From Bacillus crepusculi (GTDB lineage: Bacteria; Bacillota; Bacilli; Bacillales; Bacillaceae): 64,000 nucleotides of DNA. Shown here in pieces: positions 49,111 through 57,521 of the stretch (its first letter is position 1; each line of letters opens with the position of its first letter). A model generated the notes under the pieces. That model made no database searches, had not been told where the DNA came from, and saw only the letters and a program-made list of their open reading frames with translations. Made by a program: the position numbers and the translations under genes. The stretch covers positions 496,001 to 560,000 of the forward strand of contig NZ_JACXXE010000002.1 of the NCBI RefSeq assembly GCF_014764715.1, written 5' to 3'.

Positions 49111-49773
49111 ATGATCCATATAAAGGGACTGACAAAAACATATCGACATCAGCCTATTTTTGAAAATTTACATATTCAAATGAAACATCAAAAGATAAAT
49201 TTCATCATGGGAAAGAATGGATCTGGAAAAACAACTTTTATGAAATGTCTACTCCAGTTAGAACAATATGATGGGGAGATTTTGTATAACGATCAACCAA
49301 TTGATCAAGTAAGACATGAAATTCAAGTGATGTATGATGATACACCGCTCTATTTAAATTTAAACGGTTACCAAAATATACGTTTATTATTAAATGCCCC
49401 CGTTGACCAAAAAAAGTGTGAGATGCTGGCACGTGAATATCTCCCACACGAGATTCTAAAGAAAAAGGTCAAACATTACTCATATGGCCAAAAGAAGAAG
49501 CTAAGTTTTATATTCATTGCATTAACAAAACCAACTTATTTGTTCTTAGATGAAATATCAAATGGTTTAGATTATGGCACAATGATGGAATTAAAAGCAA
49601 TGATTAAGAAGTGGTCAGAAGACATGACCATTATTGCTACAGGTCATCAATTTGAATTTTACTCATCTATTGTCGATGAATTGTTTATTTTAAAGGATAA
49701 ATCGATGATTCAAATCCATGACTTTCAGGAAAAAGGGGAGGAATTGGGTGACATTTATCAAGCATATCTTTAA
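49111..49773 (+). CDS. ABC transporter ATPase of the secreted-protein cassette
   Basis: 220 residues from ATG 49111, 8 bases after GAGAGG. Walker A is GKNGSGKTT, the signature YSYGQKKKL is a variant of LSGGQ, Walker B is YLFLDEISNGLD, and the switch His is in ATGHQ. This form is common among bacteriocin-immunity and export ATPases. AT-rich codons set it apart from the neighbours and suggest acquisition. It overlaps the permease gene by 26 bases. Confidence 0.88.
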   Translation: MIHIKGLTKTYRHQPIFENLHIQMKHQKINFIMGKNGSGKTTFMKCLLQLEQYDGEILYNDQPIDQVRHEIQVMYDDTPLYLNLNGYQNIRLLLNAPVDQKKCEMLAREYLPHEILKKKVKHYSYGQKKKLSFIFIALTKPTYLFLDEISNGLDYGTMMELKAMIKKWSEDMTIIATGHQFEFYSSIVDELFILKDKSMIQIHDFQEKGEELGDIYQAYL

Positions 49774-50710
49774 GATAACGAAAAACGAGCTCTTATATCA
49801 ATATTATGCTAAAACTTTACTCATCTTGTTTATTCCGTTAGTGCTGATTTCATTATGGAATGTGTATGCTCAATATGAAACGACAAAATCAAACTATGCT
49901 CAATATGTGAAAACAGAAACCGAATATAAAGAGCTTGGCATTGATATCAAAAAGGCTTTGACGATGCCAGTTAATATAGAAGAAGGAGAACTAGCCGGAG
50001 CTGAAGGAGAAGTCGTAGAAAATGTATTGAAATATGATTATGAGCAGTTTATTCAATCACTTCATTTGATGGAACCAACTCAAGCCATTTCAACTAACTT
50101 AGAATGGATGGGTTTTATCTTTTATCCACTTATATTTGGTTTATATGCGATTTATTTAACGACATATGATGTGAAATATAAAACGATGAAGTTGAAAGCG
50201 GTTCGATATCAGTGGAACGATGTTTTATTTTCAAAGCAACTGTCTCTATATGTGGTCATTCTATTCTTTATTCCTATTGTCTGTCTCATTTCATATATGG
50301 CTAGTCATATCTTTTATTCCGTCATCTCACATGATATATCTGTTCAATTGTTTACTTATAAAGACAGTACTGAATATTCTATATTGATTCAATTGTTGTT
50401 TGTTGTATGTACAAGCTGGTTATTTAGTACAATTGTTTTTTATTTAGGTAGTTTATGTCGAAGTTTTATTTTATCTGTGGTTATTTATATGGTCTATTTT
50501 TTATTGATTCCAAACTTAGGTGTTTTTGATTTGAAAAATATGATCGCCAACTTAGCTTTGCATTTGTTCTCTTTTAAAGGAAATTACCAATTATTTGTGC
50601 CTATTCCGATTAGTGTAACCGCAATTCTGATCTGCATTTCACTGTTTATCCTCTTGTTTTCTCTCCTGACTTATACTGTGGTAAAACGACAAAGTAAATA
50701 TGTAGTATAG
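49748..50710 (+). CDS. ABC permease of the secreted-protein cassette
   Basis: 320 residues from GTG 49748, after AGGGGAGG. About six hydrophobic segments: one near the N-terminus, a large extracytoplasmic loop of about 100 residues (NVYAQYETTKSNY...), then five. This is the ABC2/immunity-type design (one segment, outer loop, five segments). Role in self-protection against, or export of, the secreted protein is inferred from position. Confidence 0.82.
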   Translation: MTFIKHIFKITKNELLYQYYAKTLLILFIPLVLISLWNVYAQYETTKSNYAQYVKTETEYKELGIDIKKALTMPVNIEEGELAGAEGEVVENVLKYDYEQFIQSLHLMEPTQAISTNLEWMGFIFYPLIFGLYAIYLTTYDVKYKTMKLKAVRYQWNDVLFSKQLSLYVVILFFIPIVCLISYMASHIFYSVISHDISVQLFTYKDSTEYSILIQLLFVVCTSWLFSTIVFYLGSLCRSFILSVVIYMVYFLLIPNLGVFDLKNMIANLALHLFSFKGNYQLFVPIPISVTAILICISLFILLFSLLTYTVVKRQSKYVV

Positions 50711-50742
50711 ATCCCCCCATTCTTACATAGGGGGGATTTTTT
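50711..50742. terminator. Terminator between the ABC cassette and modB
   Basis: ATCCCCCC/GGGGGGAT stem, 11-base loop, T6 tract on the plus strand. Confidence 0.88.
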
Positions 50743-51406
50743 ACGTACTACTTCTACGCACAGCCAGCAGCATGATAAAAGATAAGATCACAATACAAAT
50801 CGTCCAGGCCCAAGCAAGCTCCATTCGTCCAGAATCAATGGCCACATAAATAGCAGTTGGGAGTGTTTGGGTTTTCCCAGGGATGTTCCCGGCGAACATT
50901 AAGGTCGCCCCAAATTCTCCAAGGGCCCTGGCGAAGCTGAGGATGCTGCCTGACAGCAGAGAAGGCAGGGCGAGCGGTACGGTGATATAGGCAAAGACTT
51001 GAAATGAATGAGCACCATCTACTTTTGCCGCACCTTCAATGTCTGACTCAATTGTAGAAAACCCGGCTTTGGCTGATTGATACATGAGCGGGAATGCCAC
51101 AACCGTCGATGCGATGACCGCTGCCCACCATGTGAAGATGACGGGCTGGTGGAAAATCCATTCAATGGTGTTTCCAATCACGCTATGCTTTCCGAATAGG
51201 ACAAGCAATAAAAACCCTACGACTGTTGGCGGAAGGACAAGCGGCATCATGAGGAGCGTTTCCACGATCATTTTCCCCTTAAAAGAGGTTCGCGCCATCC
51301 AAAAGCCAATCGTTGTTCCAAAAACAGTAGCCAAAAGCCCGCTGACGACAGCAACTTGCACCGACAGCCAAATAGGAGAGAGAAAATCTTCAGTCAGCAT
51401 AGGCAT
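50741..51406 (-). CDS. modB: Molybdate ABC importer permease ModB (YvgM)
   Basis: 221 residues, five or six membrane segments, with the coupling motif EGAAKVDGAHSFQVFAYITVPLALPSL and the family ARALGEFGATLMFAGN motif. It overlaps modA by one base (TAATG). No modC ATPase gene follows. Confidence 0.92.
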   Translation of the reverse strand: MPMLTEDFLSPIWLSVQVAVVSGLLATVFGTTIGFWMARTSFKGKMIVETLLMMPLVLPPTVVGFLLLVLFGKHSVIGNTIEWIFHQPVIFTWWAAVIASTVVAFPLMYQSAKAGFSTIESDIEGAAKVDGAHSFQVFAYITVPLALPSLLSGSILSFARALGEFGATLMFAGNIPGKTQTLPTAIYVAIDSGRMELAWAWTICIVILSFIMLLAVRRSST

Positions 51407-52173
51407 TATTTCACTTGAAAGCCGTACTTTTTAAAAATCGATGCGGCTGTATCAGATTGAAGAAATTGAAAAAAAGTTTTGGCTTCCTCTACATGTTCTG
51501 TTCCTTTTACAATCCCTACTGGATAAATGATCGGCGAATGCATGTCCTCATTTGCCTCATCCACAATCTTTACCTTTTTGGAAACGAGGGCGTCTGTCTT
51601 ATACACTACGCCTGCTTCGACATTCCCTGTTTCTACATAGCTTAGAACTTGACGCACATCCTTGCCGTAGACAGCGTTCTTTTTCACTTGATCCCATATG
51701 TTCAGCCTTGTGAAAACCTCTTTTGCATATGTACCGGCAGGAACTGATTCAGGTGTACCAAGAGCAATCGTTCCTTTTACGTGCTGAACGTCGCGAAAGG
51801 TTTTGATAGAAGATGAACCCTCTTTTGGCACGATGAGGACAAGCTCATTTTGTATGGCATCCTTTGTGTGATCCTGATCAATGTCGCCTGATTGAACAAG
51901 GTCATGAAAGGGCTCTTCAGCTGCAGAGAAAAAGAGATCCGCCTTTGCTCCTTGTGCGATTTGCTGCTTCAATGCGCCGGATGACCCGAAGTTATTCGTT
52001 AAAGTCACATTCGGATACTGCTCGTTAAAGGTGGATTCAATTTCCTTTAGCGCATCCTGAAGGCTTGCAGCTGCTGAAATCACTAGCTCCGTTTTTTTGC
52101 TCGCATCAGATTCTGTTTGACATCCAGTCAGGAGCAAACATAAGGTGATGAAGGCTAAAAATGTATACTTCAT
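51406..52173 (-). CDS. modA: Molybdate-binding lipoprotein ModA (YvgL)
   Basis: 255 residues from ATG 52173, 7 bases after GAGGTGTG. The lipobox is LLTGC (Cys18). The mature part begins ELVISAAASLQDALKEIE, with the oxyanion-binding Ser of the ModA family, then FGSSGALKQQI and YGKDVRQVLSYVETGNVEAGVVY. It captures molybdate (or tungstate) for ModB. First gene of the modAB pair. Confidence 0.93.
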   Translation of the reverse strand: MKYTFLAFITLCLLLTGCQTESDASKKTELVISAAASLQDALKEIESTFNEQYPNVTLTNNFGSSGALKQQIAQGAKADLFFSAAEEPFHDLVQSGDIDQDHTKDAIQNELVLIVPKEGSSSIKTFRDVQHVKGTIALGTPESVPAGTYAKEVFTRLNIWDQVKKNAVYGKDVRQVLSYVETGNVEAGVVYKTDALVSKKVKIVDEANEDMHSPIIYPVGIVKGTEHVEEAKTFFQFLQSDTAASIFKKYGFQVK

Positions 52174-52265
52174 GTTCACACCTCTTATCATTCAATATCA
52201 TGTGTACCCTTTATTATAAGCAAATTTATTTGACCATTCATAGACTTTCAGTAAAAGTAGAAAAG

Positions 52266-52290
52266 AAAAAGCCGCCAGATGGCGACTTTT
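52266..52290 (-). terminator. Terminator of yvgJ
   Basis: AAAAAGCCGCC-AGAT-GGCGACTTTT hairpin; on the minus strand it ends in a T tract. It overlaps the stop codon. Confidence 0.75.
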
Positions 52291-54139
52291 AGTGCTGATA
52301 AAAACGAAGTAAATTCCCATTGATGACTTTGTCGGATAAGGAGAGCTCCTTATTGGCTTTTTCTATATAAGGCTGACATACTTCATCCTGCTCAACAGGC
52401 TCTTTTGTTTTTTGATCATAGCACGTGTTCTTTGTATAGAGATAATCATCTGTAATAAAGTTCCCGTTTCTTAGCACAGCGAAAGGCGTCCGTTCGTTTG
52501 AAAATAAGTCATTTCCGAATTGAATGGAATCCCTTGATTCTATTCCGAGTAAGTGAAGAAGTGTTGGCTTCACGTCCATTTGACCGGCTGTTTCAGATAT
52601 TGTCTGAGGTGCTTGATCCGTGACACCAGGAATGTAAATGAAAAATGGTACCCGCTGTAATTTGACAGCATCAAACGGCGTGATTTCATCCTTGTTGAGA
52701 AGCTTCGCCATGGCCTCATGATGTGCCTCTGAGATGCCATAGTGATCACCCATGAGGACGAACATCGTATTGTCATACAGCCCTTCTTCTTTCATACGGT
52801 CAAAAAATGTCTTAATGGCTTCGTCTTGATAGCGGACGGTCGTCACATAGCGGTTTAAAATGGTGCTGGATGAATCAAATTCATCGATAAACTGATCCTT
52901 TGGCTCGATTTCAAATGGAAAGTGATTAGTCAATGTAATGAATGTGCTGTAATAAGGCGCCTTTAGCTTCTTTAAATAATCAATAGATTGATCAAAAAAG
53001 TCGATATCCTTTAAGCCCCAGCCAGTTGAATTTTGTTCATTGACATCGTATGAATCGACATCATAAAAACGATCAATTCCAAGCGATTCATACATCACAT
53101 CACGATTCCAAAACGTTTTATTATTCGCATGAAATTGGACGGATTGATAATTCTCTTTTTTCAATTGCTTGTATAACGTGTCATATTCGTTGTCACTCGC
53201 TGTGAAAAAGACAGCGCCGCTGCTAGATGGGTAAAGGGAATTGGCGACAATAAACTCTGAATCCGATGTCTTTCCTTGCTCTGTCTGCTGATAAAATTCA
53301 TCAAAATAAAAACTCTTTTTGGCCAGTTGATTTAAAAAGGGGGTGATGTATTGTCCATTCACCTTTTGATCAATGACAAATTGCTGCGTTGATTCGAGTG
53401 AAATGAACACGACGTTCTTCCCCTTAGCAAGTCCAAAATAGTCTTCGCTTGGTGCACTGTAATCAGCCTTTGTGTAGTTTGCTACGGTTGAAAGTGTATC
53501 TTCATCTGCAAAGGCTTTTTGTCCAATACGAGCCGTTTGGGCAGCGCCGTCATACAGATGGAATTGAAACAGACCAAGGTTTCGTACGATGACTTCTCGA
53601 TCATAAGAGCTTGTCAGAAATCGAGGATGGTCCAGCATGGCTGAGCTGACATGAAACAATAGAAAGCTGCAGCAGACCGCATAATATGTTTTGATCGTCT
53701 TAAATGACGCTTTTGGTGCTAATGGTTTACGCTTTAACAGCCATGCCAGCACGATGAAATCAATGAGCATCAGCACAAACAGCGGGTGGAACAATTCAGT
53801 CATACTACTGCCCATATCTCCCATGTTCTTCGCTTGAAATAACACAGGAATCGTAATGAAATCAATATAAAATCCGTAAAAGATCGTATTTGATATAAGA
53901 ATCGCCGTCAGGATCAAATTTGCGGTCAATAAAAAAACCTTTTGTTTCGTTTCATTTAAAAAAAGAGCAATCCCAAACAAAGGGAGCAAAAAGCTAAGTG
54001 GATTGATCAAAAGCAGCCATTCGTGAAACAGATTGGCCGTTCGTATATGAAATCCGAATTGATAAATGATGTATGTTTTCATCCACATGAAGAGGATGGA
54101 GTACACTAAAAACCAGTGATCTTTGAAAAACGCTTTCAT
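52289..54139 (-). CDS. yvgJ: Lipoteichoic acid primase/synthase-like protein YvgJ
   Basis: 616 residues. Five membrane segments (residues 1-165) precede an extracellular sulfatase-type domain. The catalytic Thr251 in SLESTQQF, the metal-binding GDHYG and the HANN/HFPF segments follow the LtaS pattern. YvgJ of B. subtilis adds the first glycerol-phosphate to the glycolipid anchor of lipoteichoic acid. GAGGAG precedes the ATG. Confidence 0.93.
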   Translation of the reverse strand: MKAFFKDHWFLVYSILFMWMKTYIIYQFGFHIRTANLFHEWLLLINPLSFLLPLFGIALFLNETKQKVFLLTANLILTAILISNTIFYGFYIDFITIPVLFQAKNMGDMGSSMTELFHPLFVLMLIDFIVLAWLLKRKPLAPKASFKTIKTYYAVCCSFLLFHVSSAMLDHPRFLTSSYDREVIVRNLGLFQFHLYDGAAQTARIGQKAFADEDTLSTVANYTKADYSAPSEDYFGLAKGKNVVFISLESTQQFVIDQKVNGQYITPFLNQLAKKSFYFDEFYQQTEQGKTSDSEFIVANSLYPSSSGAVFFTASDNEYDTLYKQLKKENYQSVQFHANNKTFWNRDVMYESLGIDRFYDVDSYDVNEQNSTGWGLKDIDFFDQSIDYLKKLKAPYYSTFITLTNHFPFEIEPKDQFIDEFDSSSTILNRYVTTVRYQDEAIKTFFDRMKEEGLYDNTMFVLMGDHYGISEAHHEAMAKLLNKDEITPFDAVKLQRVPFFIYIPGVTDQAPQTISETAGQMDVKPTLLHLLGIESRDSIQFGNDLFSNERTPFAVLRNGNFITDDYLYTKNTCYDQKTKEPVEQDEVCQPYIEKANKELSLSDKVINGNLLRFYQH

Positions 54140-54264
54140 TTATGTAGCTCCTCACCATTCTGTATTCAGCTGTAAGGCAAAAACACTTATCTTAAACCTA
54201 CTAAAAAAATGAAGAATGATCAATTCATATCCTGTCTTTTTAGCAAAACTCTTTTTTCATTCTC

Positions 54265-54756
54265 TTAGAAGTGGAATGGGATGGGTATTCCGCAAATGAT
54301 GGCGATGTAATAGCAGGTCACGACGGTGAGAGCAGCTAGTACAACTTGTTCTCCTGTGCTACCGGTTTTGACATAGAAGGGAAGACGCACTTTAATGGTA
54401 GCTGGAAATAAAAATTTAATGCCGTTCACCGTTCCTGCGTCAAGGATGAGGTGGCTTGCCATCCCAACTAGTAAACCGATACTTAGACTGTCATTTGGAA
54501 TGTATGTGGTCGCAATAAAATAAATGATCAGCAGAAATAATAAACTGTGTGTAAAGGTGCGATGACCGAAAACGCTACTAATCAGTGTTGAGAGAAGCGG
54601 AAATTTCCTGCCGATTTTACTTTTCGTATGACAAAGATCAGGGATCAGGGCACCTACTGATCCAGCAGCAGCCATAGTAACTGGGTCGAGTCCATAGTAG
54701 TAGGCGACGGCAGCGGAGGCGGCAATTCCGCCCATGATATGTGTTTTTCCTGTCAT
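54265..54756 (-). CDS. yvsG: YdjM-family membrane metal-dependent hydrolase YvsG
   Basis: 163 residues, four hydrophobic segments. The family motifs MTGKTHIMGG, ALIPDLCHTKS, GHRTFTHSLLF and GMASHLILDAGT supply conserved His and Asp for a metal site (PF04307, LexA-binding inner-membrane hydrolase). Substrate not established. AGGAGT lies 8 bases before the ATG. Confidence 0.87.
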   Translation of the reverse strand: MTGKTHIMGGIAASAAVAYYYGLDPVTMAAAGSVGALIPDLCHTKSKIGRKFPLLSTLISSVFGHRTFTHSLLFLLIIYFIATTYIPNDSLSIGLLVGMASHLILDAGTVNGIKFLFPATIKVRLPFYVKTGSTGEQVVLAALTVVTCYYIAIICGIPIPFHF

Positions 54757-54855
54757 GATGCGTACTCCTGTTCTATCTTTAGTTCAAGTATTCACTATAT
54801 CAAGGGTGAATTCATTCAGCAAGGCTTATTTCTAAAGAAAAAAAGAATAAAATGG

Positions 54856-54883
54856 TTGGCTGATTGGAAAAACATTCTATAAT
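54856..54883 (+). promoter_or_regulatory. Promoter of the MarR-type gene
   Basis: TTGGCT (54856-54861), 16 bases, TATAAT (54878-54883). Confidence 0.6.
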
Positions 54884-54927
54884 AAGAGGGAAGTCATGTT
54901 GATACTAACGATAAGGATGCGATTCGG

Positions 54928-55356
54928 ATGAGTAATGCAGACATTTTAAAAGAAATTGTTCTTGTACATTATGAAGTCAGCCGTAAATTAAACCGCAAGT
55001 TACTTGAGTTAGAAAAAGACATCACGCCTCCGCAGATATATGCTCTTTCTATTTTAATACAAGGCAAAGTCTCACATGCCGAAGAGCTAAAACAAAGACT
55101 TTCTCTAAACCCAGGTGCTGCCTCAATTGCACTCAATAAATTGTGTGAGCAGGGTTATATTCAGAGAGAACGGGACAAGGACGATCATTCAATTGTCAGG
55201 TTAGAAGCCACGGAAAAAGGGTTGGCGATTTACGAAAAGCACACACGCCTTTTTGGAAAGGTGATTCAGCATATGATGTCAGACTTCACAGAGGAAGATT
55301 TAAAGACCTTTTTAACTTATTTGCAAAAAATGAGACAGACCTTTCATGATGAATGA
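54928..55356 (+). CDS. MarR-family transcriptional regulator
   Basis: 142 residues. A winged helix spans about residues 30-100: PPQIYALSILIQGKVSHAEELKQRLSLNPGAASIALNKLCEQGYIQRERDKDDHSIVRL, where the DxDDHS/R wing is typical of MarR. The regulated genes are unknown; the following 47-codon gene is a possible target. The ribosome-binding site is weak (AAGGAT). Confidence 0.87.
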   Translation: MSNADILKEIVLVHYEVSRKLNRKLLELEKDITPPQIYALSILIQGKVSHAEELKQRLSLNPGAASIALNKLCEQGYIQRERDKDDHSIVRLEATEKGLAIYEKHTRLFGKVIQHMMSDFTEEDLKTFLTYLQKMRQTFHDE

Positions 55357-55438
55357 GCACCTTCTCCTTGTATAATGCGGAGCGCTGTAGCACAAATTAA
55401 ACAGGCAACCGCATTTTATGAAAAGGGGGGAAGCAGCG

Positions 55439-55582
55439 ATGTCATTTTTCAAAAAGGATAAAAAGGTGAAAAGTGAAAAAGACCATCAGCAGGTAGATCA
55501 GCTGTTAGAAGAAGCAAGTAAAGAACTAGCAGGCGATCCGCTTCAAGAAGCTGTACAAAAGAAAAAAAACAATCATCAATAA
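55439..55582 (+). CDS. Small, highly charged protein
   Basis: 47 residues with an excellent AGGGGGG site 8 bases before the ATG, and its own terminator. The sequence is Lys-, Glu- and Gln-rich (FFKKDKKVKSEKD, LLEEASKELAGDPLQEAVQ) and probably helical and soluble. No family recognised. The expression signals make it likely real. Confidence 0.6.
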   Translation: MSFFKKDKKVKSEKDHQQVDQLLEEASKELAGDPLQEAVQKKKNNHQ

Positions 55583-55590
55583 ACAGGTAT

Positions 55591-55620
55591 AGGACAGAGA
55601 AACGGTTCTCTGTCCTTTTT
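55591..55620 (+). terminator. Terminator after the small charged gene
   Basis: An 11-bp perfect stem AGGACAGAGAA/TTCTCTGTCCT with loop ACGG and T5. Confidence 0.9.
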
Positions 55621-55705
55621 CTATGTTTTTCCCTTTGACAGATAGGAGAATGTTTGATAACCTTCGTGTAGTAAAAATGAATAGAAATCCTCACGCTATG
55701 TCTCA

Positions 55706-55880
55706 GTGAGGTAGAGGTTGCGCGGATGATGAGTCACTCATGGGAGAGATGGAATCGTTGATCATGGGAAAAAGGCATCAGCGCCGAAGTGTAAAGAGAG
55801 CTCCACCTTTCTTTATGCTGGGTCTGCATTGAATAAATGCAGGACTGCCACGTCTTTGAAGCGTGGAGGGCTATCCGGAG
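55706..55880 (+). promoter_or_regulatory. Lysine riboswitch (L box) upstream of yvsH
   Basis: The L-box conserved blocks appear in order: GAGGTAGAGGTTGCGC (55708), GATGATGAGTCA, GGGAAAAAGGCATCAGCGCCGAAGTG-type core (AAAAAGGC 55771 onward, GCCGAAGTG), ATGCTGGGTCTGCATTGAATAAATGCAGGACTGCC, a P5 hairpin CCACG...CGTGG, and GGGCTATCC closing P1 against GGTAG. Lysine binding should favour the terminator at 55902-55930 and switch the permease off. B. subtilis yvsH is a known L-box gene. A TTGACA at 55635 probably belongs to the promoter. Confidence 0.93.
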
Positions 55881-55901
55881 ATCAAGGTGTATGTTTTGAA
55901 A

Positions 55902-55930
55902 AGCATGGACTTTTGTTCAGGCTTTTTTTT
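55902..55930 (+). terminator. Riboswitch-controlled terminator
   Basis: AGCATGGAC-TTTT-GTTCAGGCT stem (one mismatch, one G-T pair) and a T8 tract, 150 bases upstream of the yvsH start. It is the expression platform of the L box. Confidence 0.85.
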
Positions 55931-56077
55931 ATGTTCTGAGTGATAAAGATAAGGGTATGCTGTTAAGAAAGAAAATGACCCATGATGAACATAAAGAATG
56001 CAAATCATTGCTTCACAAATATATCAATGAAGATACTGCCGGGTCTGGTCCAAAGTGAATATAACGGAGGTACGGAA

Positions 56078-57484
56078 ATGGAACAGACAAAAAAATGGGG
56101 TTTTTGGTTATTGACGGCTTTTGTCGTCGGAAACATGGTAGGTTCAGGCATCTTTATGCTGCCAAGTACGCTTGCCCAGCACGCAAGTCCTTTAGGTGTG
56201 ACGATGGCATGGCTCGTCACAGGTGGCGGTGTGCTGATGATTGCGCTTGTATTTGGGCATTTATCCATTCATAAGCCGCAGCTGACGGCAGGACCACAAA
56301 GTTATGCAAGGGCGCTTTTTAAAGATCCGAAAAAGGGAAAAGCAGCCGGTTTTACAATGGTTTGGGGATATTGGGTGGCAAGCTGGATCAGTAATGTCGC
56401 GATTATTACGAGCCTTGCCGGTTATTTAACAACCTTTTTCCCTATTTTAACCGTAAAGACGGTGATTTTTACCTTTGGAAAAGAAACGATCACACTTGGT
56501 CAGCTCATGACCTTTATCGTATGTACCATCCTTTTATGGGGAACACATACGATTTTAATCACAAGCTTAAGTGCTGCAAGTAAATTAAACTTTATTACGA
56601 CCTTTTCAAAGGTGCTCGGATTCGTCCTGTTTATTGTCGCGGGATTATTTGCATTCCAAACGGCATTATTTGAACATTATTACTTCCCAGTTGCATCAGG
56701 TGGCGAAGGAGTGCTTGGACTTGGCGGACAAATTCATCATGCGGCCATTTCCACACTATGGGCATTCATTGGAATTGAATCTGCTGTGATTTTATCAGGA
56801 AGAGCGTCTTCACAGCGCGATGTGAAACGTGCGACGATCACAGGTCTTTTAATCGCACTTTCGATCTACATGATTATCACACTGATTACAATGGGCGTTC
56901 TGCCGCACGATCAATTGCAGGGCTCAGACAAACCATTCGTAGACGTGCTTCAGCTCATTATTGGGCCAGCTGGCGGAATTGTCATGGCACTGCTTGCGAT
57001 TATTTGTTTATTTGGTTCAATGCTTGGCTGGATCTTACTCGGTTCAGAAGTGCCTTATCAAGCAGCAAAGGCTGGTGATTTCCCAGCAGTATTTGCAAAA
57101 ACAAATAAAAAGGGCAGTCCTGCCTTCGCTTTGACTGTCACAAATATCATGTCACAGCTGTTTATTTTCTCAGTCATGTCTCGTACGATTAATGAAGCCT
57201 TTACCTTTTTAACCACATCAGCGACACTTGCATATCTCATTCCATATATCGTGTCGTCGATCTACAGCTTTAAGGTCATTATGCAAGGCGACACGTATGA
57301 GCTTCAAAAAGGAAACCGAACAAGAGACGGGATCATCGCGCTTGTTGCGATGGGGTATTCCGCTTGGGTCATTATTTCAGGAACAGCTGATTTAAAAACA
57401 TTTGGACTTGGAATTGGTCTGTTCTTAGTTGGCATTCTGCTTTATCCATTCATGTCAAAAAGATTTGCTAAGGAAACAGTGTAA
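56078..57484 (+). CDS. yvsH: Lysine/basic amino-acid permease YvsH (APC family)
   Basis: 468 residues from ATG 56078, 7 bases after GGAGG; starts further upstream lack such a site. About twelve membrane segments begin FWLLTAFVVGNMVGSGIFMLPS, the APC substrate-binding glycine motif, and AFIGIESAVILSGRA is typical of the arginine/ornithine-antiporter branch. The L box indicates lysine as the substrate. Confidence 0.92.
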   Translation: MEQTKKWGFWLLTAFVVGNMVGSGIFMLPSTLAQHASPLGVTMAWLVTGGGVLMIALVFGHLSIHKPQLTAGPQSYARALFKDPKKGKAAGFTMVWGYWVASWISNVAIITSLAGYLTTFFPILTVKTVIFTFGKETITLGQLMTFIVCTILLWGTHTILITSLSAASKLNFITTFSKVLGFVLFIVAGLFAFQTALFEHYYFPVASGGEGVLGLGGQIHHAAISTLWAFIGIESAVILSGRASSQRDVKRATITGLLIALSIYMIITLITMGVLPHDQLQGSDKPFVDVLQLIIGPAGGIVMALLAIICLFGSMLGWILLGSEVPYQAAKAGDFPAVFAKTNKKGSPAFALTVTNIMSQLFIFSVMSRTINEAFTFLTTSATLAYLIPYIVSSIYSFKVIMQGDTYELQKGNRTRDGIIALVAMGYSAWVIISGTADLKTFGLGIGLFLVGILLYPFMSKRFAKETV

Positions 57485-57489
57485 GGAAG

Positions 57490-57521
57490 ACGTTTCTCCA
57501 GAAATGGAGAAACGTTTTTTT
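57490..57521. terminator. Convergent terminator between yvsH and fhuD
   Basis: A 10-bp stem ACGTTTCTCC/GGAGAAACGT, 6-base loop and T7. Confidence 0.92.
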
